DNA of 8,044 bases from positions 1 to 8,044 of the forward strand of contig JAALLB010000071.1 of assembly GCA_011087745.1 (NCBI GenBank), read 5' to 3'. Below, in pieces: positions 1-6,937 of this stretch. Within the stretch, counting starts at the first letter, position 1, and every line of letters begins with the position of its first letter. The position numbers and the translations under genes are program-made. Under the pieces are notes generated by a model. It was not told the DNA's origin. It saw only the letters and a program-made list of their open reading frames with translations, and did no database searches. The stretch comes from Hyphomicrobiales bacterium. Its GTDB lineage: Bacteria; Pseudomonadota; Alphaproteobacteria; Rhizobiales; Rhizobiaceae.

Positions 1-88
1 ATCACATTTATGAATCAATTCAACGCCTTATCCAATAGCGTCTAGTACTGTGGTGAATCTTTACACTTGAAGTCACACATTCGACAAT

Positions 89-98
89 TACCATGGTA
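89..98. repeat. Perfect 10-bp palindrome TACCATGGTA
   Basis: TACCATGGTA is its own reverse complement and lies about 50 nt upstream of the first start codon of the operon. It could be a regulator half-site pair, but it is short, has no second copy in the window, and may be chance. Just downstream, AACGT occurs twice in tandem (106-115). Confidence 0.25.
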
Positions 99-133
99 TA
101 TGTAGAACGTAACGTGCATTTTAAAGAATAATA

Positions 134-138
134 CGGAG
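134..138 (+). promoter_or_regulatory. Shine-Dalgarno site of the MoxR gene
   Basis: CGGAG, with GGAG at 135-138, lies 7 nt before the ATG at 146 and supports that start. A second good site, AAGGAAG at 185-191, precedes an in-frame ATG at 200 by 8 nt. A shorter product beginning at residue 19 is therefore also possible. Confidence 0.6.
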
Positions 139-145
139 TTTATTT

Positions 146-1156
146 ATGAGCGCTATCGACAAAAACCTTTCCAAAACACAGGAAAAGGAAGTCATCCTCA
201 TGGCTGAGAAAGCCGTAAGCGACATGAAAAAAGTTCGAAAGAACGTCAGCCAGGTTATTTTTGGCCAAGAGATTGTTGTCGATAACACCCTGACGACCAT
301 TCTCGCAGGGGGGCATGCACTACTCGTCGGACTACCGGGCCTTGCAAAAACCAAACTGGTTGAAACACTTGGAACTGTATTGGGTCTGGATGATAGCCGC
401 ATACAGTTCACACCAGACCTCATGCCATCAGACATTCTTGGTTCAGAAATCCTGCACCAGGACGAAAAAGGAAAACGATCCTTTCAATTCATCAAAGGGC
501 CAGTATTTGCACAGCTATTGATGGCTGATGAAATCAACCGCGCATCTCCGCGCACCCAGGCCGCGTTGCTGCAGTCCATGCAGGAATATCATGTAACAAT
601 TGCTGGTCAGCGTTATGATCTACCATCACCGTTTCATGTACTTGCAACTCAAAACCCACTTGAACAAGAAGGCACATACCCACTGCCTGAAGCACAACTT
701 GACCGCTTCTTGATGCAGGTAGACGTACATTATCCGGACATGGAAGCCGAACGCCGCATCATGTTTGAAACAACGGGTACAACTGAAGCTATTGCAAAAA
801 AATCCATTAATGCAAAACGTCTAAAGGAGTTGCAGGAATTAGTTCGCCGACTACCCGTTGGCCAAAGCGTTGTCGATGCAATCCTTGAACTGGTTCGTTC
901 AGCGCGCCCAGGAAGTGCTGCTTCAGAGGTCGAAGAATTCATTTCGTGGGGGCCAGGTCCTCGTGCTTCACAAGCTTTGATGCTTACAGTTCGAGCTAGA
1001 GCTTTACTCGATGGACGGCTTTCTCCATCAGTCGATGACGTCGTCGCACTTGCGGAACCAGTCCTACAACACCGCATGCAGCTTTCATTCGCAGCCCGCG
1101 CAGAAAACATAACGGTTCGCGATGTTGTTGGAACTTTGAAGAAACGCATCGGTTAA
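146..1156 (+). CDS. MoxR family AAA+ ATPase
   Basis: This is a cytoplasmic AAA+ ATPase of 336 residues, a normal length for the MoxR family. Family members act as chaperone-like ATPases on partner proteins with von Willebrand A (vWA) folds. Visible motifs, in order: Walker A GLPGLAKT (62-69, with the A-K-T ending usual for MoxR); Walker B LLMADEINRA (124-133, D128 and E129); sensor 1 at N170 in VLATQNP; the conserved run ending QLDRF with the probable arginine finger R187; and sensor 2 in GPGPRASQAL (R273). No signal peptide or membrane helix is present. It is the first gene of a four-gene operon, and its TAA shares one base with the ATG of the DUF58 gene. A second possible start lies at residue 19. 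The family call is very sure; the substrate is unknown. In Rhizobium leguminosarum the homologous operon is reported to be required for envelope integrity. Confidence 0.96.
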   Translation: MSAIDKNLSKTQEKEVILMAEKAVSDMKKVRKNVSQVIFGQEIVVDNTLTTILAGGHALLVGLPGLAKTKLVETLGTVLGLDDSRIQFTPDLMPSDILGSEILHQDEKGKRSFQFIKGPVFAQLLMADEINRASPRTQAALLQSMQEYHVTIAGQRYDLPSPFHVLATQNPLEQEGTYPLPEAQLDRFLMQVDVHYPDMEAERRIMFETTGTTEAIAKKSINAKRLKELQELVRRLPVGQSVVDAILELVRSARPGSAASEVEEFISWGPGPRASQALMLTVRARALLDGRLSPSVDDVVALAEPVLQHRMQLSFAARAENITVRDVVGTLKKRIG

Positions 1157-1158
1157 TG
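1154..1158 (+). promoter_or_regulatory. TAATG stop/start overlap (translational coupling)
   Basis: The MoxR stop codon TAA (1154-1156) shares its last A with the ATG (1156-1158) of the DUF58 gene. No strong Shine-Dalgarno site precedes the ATG, so termination-reinitiation is the likely way the second gene is translated. This would hold the two products near a fixed ratio. Confidence 0.75.
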
Positions 1159-2055
1159 GCACCACTTGGAGCCATAGCCCAAAGGGAAACCGGGCGCGAT
1201 ACAATCGAACGCGCAAGAGCGCGGGCAGAGCTTATTCCAAGTCTGCTGGTTGAAGCGCGCCGTGTCGCCAATACCGTATTCTCAGGTTGGCATGGCAGGC
1301 GCAAACGCGGTATTGGTGAGAACTTCTGGCAATTTCGCCCCTATTCACCAGGTGAAAACCTGTCACGAATAGATTGGCGCCGCTCTGCCCGAGATGAAAC
1401 TCATATCTATGTTCAAGACAAGGAATGGCAGGCAACTCACACAGTCTGGCTTTGGGTTGATGAAAGCCCCTCAATGCTTTTCAAATCCGACATGGCTTCC
1501 GTCGCTAAACAATCACGGGCTCTTGTTCTAGCATTTGCCATGGCTGAGCTTTTGGCAAAAAGCGGAGAACGCGTTGGGTGGTTAGGTCTGACAAGGCCAA
1601 TATTAAGCCGAAATGCAGCTGAAAAACTGGCTGAAGCACTTGTACTTGCCCCAGCACAAACTCAATTTCCAAACAATCCAGACCTTGGCAATCATAGTGA
1701 TCTGATAGTTTTCAGCGACTTCCTTGATCCAATTGAAGAAAACTCCGAATTCCTGCAAAGCCTGTTTAAACGAGGAACCCGAGGACATGTAGTCCAGGTT
1801 GTTGATCCGGTTGAAGAAGTATTCCCATATTCAGGCCGGGTGGAGTTTCGTGACCCTGAAACGGGGGAACGGTTTACGGCTGGCAACGCGGAAACCCTGA
1901 AATCCCAATATGAAACTGAAATTAACAATCGCTCCGAAGAAATGCGATTGGAAACCAGCAAACTGGGTTGCAGTTATACCCGTCACCACACAGATAAGCT
2001 TGCTTCTGAAGCACTGGTGAAATTGCACACACATTTAGCGGAGCGTCCATTATAA
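1156..2055 (+). CDS. DUF58 domain protein with vWA fold
   Basis: This is a 299-residue soluble protein with no signal peptide or membrane helix, so it is predicted to be cytoplasmic. DUF58 proteins are the usual genetic partner of MoxR ATPases and are probably their substrate or adaptor. The DUF58 signature lies at about 52-92: G-ENFWQFRPYSPGENL, then RIDWRRSARDE-HIYV, ending in KEWQ. It runs straight into a vWA-like fold with WLWVDESPSM at 98-107. Here D102, S104 and S106 make an intact D-x-S-x-S metal-ion-dependent adhesion site (MIDAS). A further vWA-like strand is LIVFSDFLD (183-191). Many DUF58 proteins have two N-terminal membrane helices; this one lacks them, like other alphaproteobacterial members of this operon. 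The start at the TAATG overlap is the first in-frame ATG and leaves a family-like N-terminus. The family call is sure; the biochemical role is inferred. Confidence 0.94.
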   Translation: MAPLGAIAQRETGRDTIERARARAELIPSLLVEARRVANTVFSGWHGRRKRGIGENFWQFRPYSPGENLSRIDWRRSARDETHIYVQDKEWQATHTVWLWVDESPSMLFKSDMASVAKQSRALVLAFAMAELLAKSGERVGWLGLTRPILSRNAAEKLAEALVLAPAQTQFPNNPDLGNHSDLIVFSDFLDPIEENSEFLQSLFKRGTRGHVVQVVDPVEEVFPYSGRVEFRDPETGERFTAGNAETLKSQYETEINNRSEEMRLETSKLGCSYTRHHTDKLASEALVKLHTHLAERPL

Positions 2056-2057
2056 TG
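2053..2057 (+). promoter_or_regulatory. TAATG stop/start overlap (translational coupling)
   Basis: The DUF58 stop codon TAA (2053-2055) overlaps by one base the ATG (2055-2057) of the 934-residue membrane protein. This is the same arrangement as the previous junction and suggests that the three products are coupled in translation. Confidence 0.75.
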
Positions 2058-4859
2058 TTTGGTCTTCCGCTCGCTTTCACTTCACCCTGGATCCTGATGG
2101 CATTGATTTCACTACCCGTTATCTGGTGGTTGCTACGCTTAACACCGCCAAAACCACAAGAGGAAGTATTTCCCCCAACCCGCATTTTGGCACGGCTGCA
2201 GGAAAATGAAAAAACGCCTGCCCAAAGTCCTTGGTGGCTTACTCTTCTCCGTTTGTTAATGGCAGCACTTGTTATCCTGGCTATGGCCGGGCCGATCCTT
2301 AATCCAGAAGAGTCTGCGCTTGAAGGCACCGGTCCTGTGATGATTGTCATGGATGACGGCTGGGCATCTGCACAAGATTGGGAAATCAAACGCAATACCG
2401 CATTGGCACTCGTTTCAGAAGCCAAAGATGCTGGACGAACTGTTATGTTAACTGGCACCGCTGGCCATGAAAATTGGACTGGAGAAGCAATCTCACCCGA
2501 AGATGCCGCCAGCCTTTTGCAGGCCAGTGTAAGCATCGCTGCTGAACCTGATCACGCAGACACTGCCAAGCAACTTGAACAAAGCCTAAATACAAACAAA
2601 CCTGGCCAAATAGTCTGGTTGTCTGACGGCTTGTCACGCGATGGAACGCAAGAATTAAGTGAGGCCATCCGCACTATCAACACACCAACATCCGTCTATC
2701 AGGCCGATGTCGAAAACTTGATGGTTATAGAAACAATCAGCAATGAACCGTCAGAACTTTTTGGCACACTAACCAGAGCGCAATCATCCGGCTCACAGCA
2801 GGTATCCGTTATTGCACGTGACTTAAAAGGTGTGGTTATTTCCAGGGTAAATGCATTTTTTGGAGATGGTGAAACCAAAACACGATTTACTTTTGATGGA
2901 CCTGTGGAACTTAGAAACCAGATTGCACGACTTGACGTTGAAACTGCAAATAACGCTGCAGCAGTGCAATTGCTTGATGGCAACAACAGGCGCAGACTGG
3001 TTGGACTGATCTCTGGCGAAAAATACGATCTTAGCCAACCTTTGCTTTCTCCACTCTATTACATTTCAAAAGCACTTGAGCCTTTCTCGGATTTAAGACG
3101 ATCAACAGACGCAAATGTTACGGCATCCGTCAATGAACTCCTCAATCAAGGTGTGTCAGCAATTGCCTTGGCAGATGTTGGTCTGATTACCGAAGCTGCC
3201 GAACAAAAACTTGTTAAGTGGATAGAAAACGGTGGCCTTCTAATTCGCTTTTCCGGCCCACGCCTTGCAGGATCACCGGAAGGGAGTTTACTTCCCGTAG
3301 AAATTCGCCCTAGCGATCGAAATCTGGGCGGTGCTCTTTCTTGGGAGACACCAAAATCGCTGGCACCTTTTGAAAGGGAAGGCCCGTTCTTTGGCATTGA
3401 CCCACCGCGCGATGTCTTGGTCAAAAAACAGCTCCTGGCATTGCAGGAGGTTCAGCTTGAAGAAAAGACCTGGGCAACTCTGGAAGATGGAACCCCCTTG
3501 GTGACGGCAGAAAAAAGAGGCGCCGGATGGATAGTACTATTCCATGTTGGTTCAGATGCTGAATGGTCAAACCTGCCATTGTCAGGAACTTTTGTGGAAA
3601 TGCTACGTCGTACAGTAAATCTATCCCGATCAAGCGCAGCTACACCGACACAAGCCAAAACAATTTCACTGCCACCATTACGCGTCTTAAATGGTGAAGG
3701 ACAATTTATCCCGCCAGAACCAAACATTAAACCATTGGTTATTTCAGCAGAACTAACCAAATCTGTAACTGCCGAAAATCCACCGGGATTTTACGGAACA
3801 GAAGACGGCTTTACCGCTCTCAATCTGTTCGAGGAAGAAACTACACTGGTTCCACTCAGCGAAACAAATTTTGCTAACGGTTTTACACGCCAAAATTATC
3901 TGACCGGCGCAAGTTTTGATTTCAAGGTTTGGTTGCTCGTAGCTGCCGCAATATTGCTCTTGCTGGATTGTTTGGCAGTCCTTTGGATGGCAGGTGCTCT
4001 TCGTGGAAAGAAACTACCTTCACGAGGGCTCGCTGCAGTATTGATTTTTGGTTTGGCACTGGCAATTTTCTCAAACACTTCGGCTTCGCTGGCTCAGGAA
4101 CAAGATGAAACCTTCGATTTCAAGTCAGCCTTGGAAACAAGACTTGCCTATGTTGTTACCGGCATCAATGAGGTCGACAATGTAAGCGAAGCTGGCATGC
4201 GGGGCCTGACGTTCTTTATAAGCAGTCGTACTGCCCTTGAGCCAGGTGATCCAATTGGTCTTGATATCAGTCAGGACGAATTATCCTTTTATTCTTTAAT
4301 CTATTGGCCCATTGACCCAAGAGCAGAACTCCCCAGCCCGGAAACCATTGCGCGCATCGATGCCTTTATGAAAGAAGGCGGCAGTATCTTGTTCGACACC
4401 AAGGATCAGGTATCCGGCGTTTTGGGTGGTACGTCAGCATCGCCTGCGGCTCGAACATTGCAGCAAATCTTGTCGACGTTGGACATCCCTCCTCTTGAAC
4501 CCGTTCCGGCTGATCACGTTTTGACAAAATCATTCTACCTTTTGGATCGTTTCCCAGGACGCTATGCCGGTGGAGATTTATGGATTGAGAAATCACAAAA
4601 CCTTAATCCGGAAGAAGGTAGACGGCCTGCCCGCGCTGGAGATGGTGTTTCGTCCATAATGATAACCAACAATGATATGGCAGGTGCCTGGGCCGTAGAC
4701 GGCAGTCTGCGCCCAATACTTCCAACCATTCCGCCAGACCCGACACAGCGAAATTACGCTTATCGTTCAGGTGTCAATTTGATGATGTATGCCCTAACCG
4801 GAAACTACAAAGCTGACCAGGTTCACTTGCCGGCTTTGTTGGAACGATTGGGACAATAG
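2055..4859 (+). CDS. BatA-like N-terminal, DUF4159 C-terminal membrane protein
   Basis: This is a 934-residue membrane protein. The N-terminus is BatA-like: helices at about 11-29 and 61-82 separated by a short basic, proline-rich loop. A vWA-like region follows (about 93-220). Its metal-site motif is degenerate (MDDGWAS, 99-105), with W and A where serines are expected; GQIVWLSDG (184-192) looks like a later vWA strand. Next come a beta-rich stretch (about 245-310), a GATase-like module (about 312-523; LVGLISGE, LVKWIENGGLLIRFS) without a nucleophile cysteine, and a third helix (624-648). A fourth hydrophobic segment (657-677) ends SASLA-QEQ, like a signal-peptide cleavage site. The C-terminal DUF4159 domain (about 687-918) contains YWPIDPRAELP and MKEGGSILFDT. 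The only cysteine is C639, inside helix three. DUF4159 has no established activity. The whole architecture is usual for rhizobial homologs. The soluble parts are probably periplasmic and work with the next gene's product in envelope maintenance. Confidence 0.92.
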   Translation: MFGLPLAFTSPWILMALISLPVIWWLLRLTPPKPQEEVFPPTRILARLQENEKTPAQSPWWLTLLRLLMAALVILAMAGPILNPEESALEGTGPVMIVMDDGWASAQDWEIKRNTALALVSEAKDAGRTVMLTGTAGHENWTGEAISPEDAASLLQASVSIAAEPDHADTAKQLEQSLNTNKPGQIVWLSDGLSRDGTQELSEAIRTINTPTSVYQADVENLMVIETISNEPSELFGTLTRAQSSGSQQVSVIARDLKGVVISRVNAFFGDGETKTRFTFDGPVELRNQIARLDVETANNAAAVQLLDGNNRRRLVGLISGEKYDLSQPLLSPLYYISKALEPFSDLRRSTDANVTASVNELLNQGVSAIALADVGLITEAAEQKLVKWIENGGLLIRFSGPRLAGSPEGSLLPVEIRPSDRNLGGALSWETPKSLAPFEREGPFFGIDPPRDVLVKKQLLALQEVQLEEKTWATLEDGTPLVTAEKRGAGWIVLFHVGSDAEWSNLPLSGTFVEMLRRTVNLSRSSAATPTQAKTISLPPLRVLNGEGQFIPPEPNIKPLVISAELTKSVTAENPPGFYGTEDGFTALNLFEEETTLVPLSETNFANGFTRQNYLTGASFDFKVWLLVAAAILLLLDCLAVLWMAGALRGKKLPSRGLAAVLIFGLALAIFSNTSASLAQEQDETFDFKSALETRLAYVVTGINEVDNVSEAGMRGLTFFISSRTALEPGDPIGLDISQDELSFYSLIYWPIDPRAELPSPETIARIDAFMKEGGSILFDTKDQVSGVLGGTSASPAARTLQQILSTLDIPPLEPVPADHVLTKSFYLLDRFPGRYAGGDLWIEKSQNLNPEEGRRPARAGDGVSSIMITNNDMAGAWAVDGSLRPILPTIPPDPTQRNYAYRSGVNLMMYALTGNYKADQVHLPALLERLGQ
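4011..4094 (+). other. Internal signal-peptide-like segment before the DUF4159 domain
   Basis: Residues 653-680 have a basic start (KLPSRG), a hydrophobic core (LAAVLIFGLALAIF) and a polar end, NTSASLA followed by QEQDE. The A-S-L-A ending fits the small-x-small rule of signal peptidase I. Known: DUF4159 proteins occur elsewhere as separate secreted proteins. Inferred: this gene is a fusion of a BatA/GATase-like membrane protein with a formerly secreted DUF4159 protein that kept its signal peptide. It may now be only the fourth membrane helix, or it may still be cleaved. Confidence 0.5.
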
Positions 4860-4862
4860 GTG
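4858..4862 (+). promoter_or_regulatory. Shine-Dalgarno-like AGGTG overlapping the preceding stop
   Basis: AGGTG begins within the TAG stop (4857-4859) of the DUF4159 gene and ends 5 nt before the ATG at 4868. It supports that start and keeps the fourth gene in the same operon with an 8-nt gap. Confidence 0.55.
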
Positions 4863-4867
4863 CGAAC

Positions 4868-6937
4868 ATGGAAAACCTGAACATCACCTTCGCACCTGAA
4901 CTGCCCATTTGGTTTTTGGCAATCCTTACAGGCGCAATTGCGCTTTTATGCTTGTATGGCTTGTTCAAACAATTAAGAGGCAGTTTTGTCAGAACCATCG
5001 CTGGTGCACTTATGGCACTTGCGCTGTTTAATCCATCCCTGCTTCAAGAAGACCGTTCTCCGCTAAAAACCATCATTCCGCTGGTGATCGATGAAACAAC
5101 CAGTCAACGCTTAAACAACCGCGATGAACAAACCGCAAGTGCAGCAGATGACGTTAGAAAACAATTTGAAAAGCTCGATAACTTTGAATTGCGCGAAATT
5201 CGTGTAACAGATCAAATCTCGCAAACCAGCGACGTGTCTTCTGCTCTGTTTTCTTCGCTCAATAATGCAATGCAAGATGTTCCCAATGATCAAATGGGCG
5301 GAGCAATCTTTATCACGGATGGTCAAGTACACGATATTCCTGAAACCAAAGAACAATCAAAAATAAATGGACCTCTACATGTCATTGTAACTGGCAAGCA
5401 AAACGAACGTGACAGACGCATAGTTCTTAAAAACACACCGCGCTTTGGCGTTGTTGGTGAAAGCCAGGAGATCATTTATGAAATTGCAGAAACCGGTTTT
5501 GAAAACAGAACATCAGTAGAAGTTACCATCAGCCTGGATGGTGAAGTCGTTGCTATTGACGAAGTGATTGCTGGTGAAGAAGCATCCTTTATATTCGATG
5601 TGCCACATGGTGGGAAAAACATCATAGAGCTGAGCGCCGAGATAGCTACAGACGAAATCTCTGAAATCAACAATCGAGCATTTACAACCCTAAATGGCAT
5701 TCGCGAAAACTTGCGGGTTCTTTTAGTTTCTGGAGAACCGCATGCAGGTGAGCGTACCTGGCGCAATCTTTTAAAATCAGATGCATCTGTTGACCTCGTC
5801 CATTTCACAATTCTGCGCCCACCAGAAAAACAGGACGGAACGCCGATCAACCAACTATCTCTTATTGCGTTTCCAAAAAGAGAACTATTCGTTCAAAAAA
5901 TTGATGAGTTCGATCTGATCATTTTTGACCGATACAAGCGTCGCGGTGTATTGCCAGTTTTATATTTTGATAACATTGCAAGATATGTGCGTGACGGCGG
6001 AGCTGTCCTGGTTGCAGCCGGGCCCGAATACGCCGACAATTTAAGTATTGGCGCAACGCCATTAAATTCAGTACTTCCGGCAATTGCAGACGGGCAGGTA
6101 ACCGAAGCGCCCTTCACGCCGCGCATTCCCGAAACAGGACAAAAACACCCCGTTACGCGAGATCTAGATGGATGGAACATCGATAAACCTGAATGGAGCC
6201 GCTGGTTCCGTTCTGTCGGCGTTAATGAAACTGGCGGTGAAAGTATTATGGAAAATGAAAATGGCGAGCCAATCCTAATGTTGCAACGCCATGATGAAGG
6301 CCGTGTCGCACTATTCTTGTCCGATCATGTTTGGTTATGGTCAAGGGGTTTTGAAGGTGGCGGACCGCACGTTCAGCTCTTACGCCGCCTTGCCCATTGG
6401 CTAATAAAAGAACCAGAGCTTGAAGAAGAGCGTCTCACAGCAGGGGCAAGTGGTAAAACTCTTACTCTTACAAGACAAACACTGGGTGAAAAACCAGAAG
6501 ACGTTACAATCACATCTCCATCAGGCGAAAGCCAAACACTCGGTTTTGAAGAAGCGGGTACTGGGATCTGGAAAGCTGAAACGCAAGTTGAGGAAATCGG
6601 TCTTTATCGAACAAGCAGCGCAGAATTCACCGCCCTTGCACAAGTTGGCCCGGCCAACCCAAGAGAACTTGCTGCAGTGGTAAGCACCACTGAATTACTC
6701 ACCCCGATTGTTGAAACAACATCAGGCTCGATTGGGCGCATAGAAGACAAGGGCATTCCGCGTTTAATCCAGATCGGACAAAACGCGACAACAAGTGGCC
6801 GTGGTTGGGCAGGTTTGGTAAACAGCAATGCAAGCGTTTTAAACGGTGTCTTCCGCATACCCCTGTTCACCGGCTTGATCGGCCTGGCACTTTTACTACT
6901 CGGCTTTGCCTCTATGTGGTTTAGAGAAGGTCGTTAA
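4868..6937 (+). CDS. Membrane protein with vWA-like and GATase-like domains
   Basis: This is a 689-residue membrane protein, the last gene of the operon. Two N-terminal helices (about 13-33 and 40-58) are followed by a vWA-like region. In that region VIDETTS (73-79) gives D75-x-T77-x-S79, close to the metal-site rule, and GGAIFITDGQ (144-153) matches the later vWA strand. A beta-rich, Ig-like stretch (about 190-275) leads to a GATase-like module (about 281-512) with LRVLLVSGEP, FDLIIFDRY, IARYVRDGGAVLVAA and a late VQLLRRLAHWL helix. A second beta-rich stretch (about 525-600) precedes a C-terminal helix (665-685) and a short basic tail. The only cysteine is C28, in the first helix, so the module cannot be a cysteine-dependent amidotransferase. 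Domain order and several strings match the preceding protein, suggesting an old duplication and a paired function. The extracytoplasmic part probably lies in the periplasm. No reaction can be assigned. Confidence 0.9.
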   Translation: MENLNITFAPELPIWFLAILTGAIALLCLYGLFKQLRGSFVRTIAGALMALALFNPSLLQEDRSPLKTIIPLVIDETTSQRLNNRDEQTASAADDVRKQFEKLDNFELREIRVTDQISQTSDVSSALFSSLNNAMQDVPNDQMGGAIFITDGQVHDIPETKEQSKINGPLHVIVTGKQNERDRRIVLKNTPRFGVVGESQEIIYEIAETGFENRTSVEVTISLDGEVVAIDEVIAGEEASFIFDVPHGGKNIIELSAEIATDEISEINNRAFTTLNGIRENLRVLLVSGEPHAGERTWRNLLKSDASVDLVHFTILRPPEKQDGTPINQLSLIAFPKRELFVQKIDEFDLIIFDRYKRRGVLPVLYFDNIARYVRDGGAVLVAAGPEYADNLSIGATPLNSVLPAIADGQVTEAPFTPRIPETGQKHPVTRDLDGWNIDKPEWSRWFRSVGVNETGGESIMENENGEPILMLQRHDEGRVALFLSDHVWLWSRGFEGGGPHVQLLRRLAHWLIKEPELEEERLTAGASGKTLTLTRQTLGEKPEDVTITSPSGESQTLGFEEAGTGIWKAETQVEEIGLYRTSSAEFTALAQVGPANPRELAAVVSTTELLTPIVETTSGSIGRIEDKGIPRLIQIGQNATTSGRGWAGLVNSNASVLNGVFRIPLFTGLIGLALLLLGFASMWFREGR

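Larger units (their letters stand above)
1..145. other. Non-coding leader upstream of the moxR operon
   Basis: No open frame of convincing length or protein-like composition is visible on either strand. The best minus-strand frame from an ATG near 95 gives only about 24 codons. The stretch is AT-rich towards its 3' end, as expected for a promoter and 5' leader. I could not find a sigma-70 pair with good -35 and -10 boxes at proper spacing: TTGAAG at 67-72 has no matching -10 box 16-18 nt downstream. The operon promoter probably lies here, because nothing else precedes the first gene within the window, but it cannot be placed. Confidence 0.6.

Noticed and set aside
1922..2536. A 204-codon minus-strand open frame across the DUF58/DUF4159 junction
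   Set aside because: It lies wholly antisense to two well-supported genes, has no recognisable domain and a cysteine- and serine-rich composition typical of antisense shadows.
5708..6412. An active glutamine amidotransferase in the last operon protein
   Set aside because: The fold may be GATase-like, but no cysteine exists outside the first membrane helix, so the catalytic nucleophile is missing.
6420..6683. An 87-codon plus-strand open frame inside the last operon gene
   Set aside because: It is an alternative frame within the 689-residue protein's gene. Its lysine- and glutamine-rich content follows from the host gene's A-rich codons.
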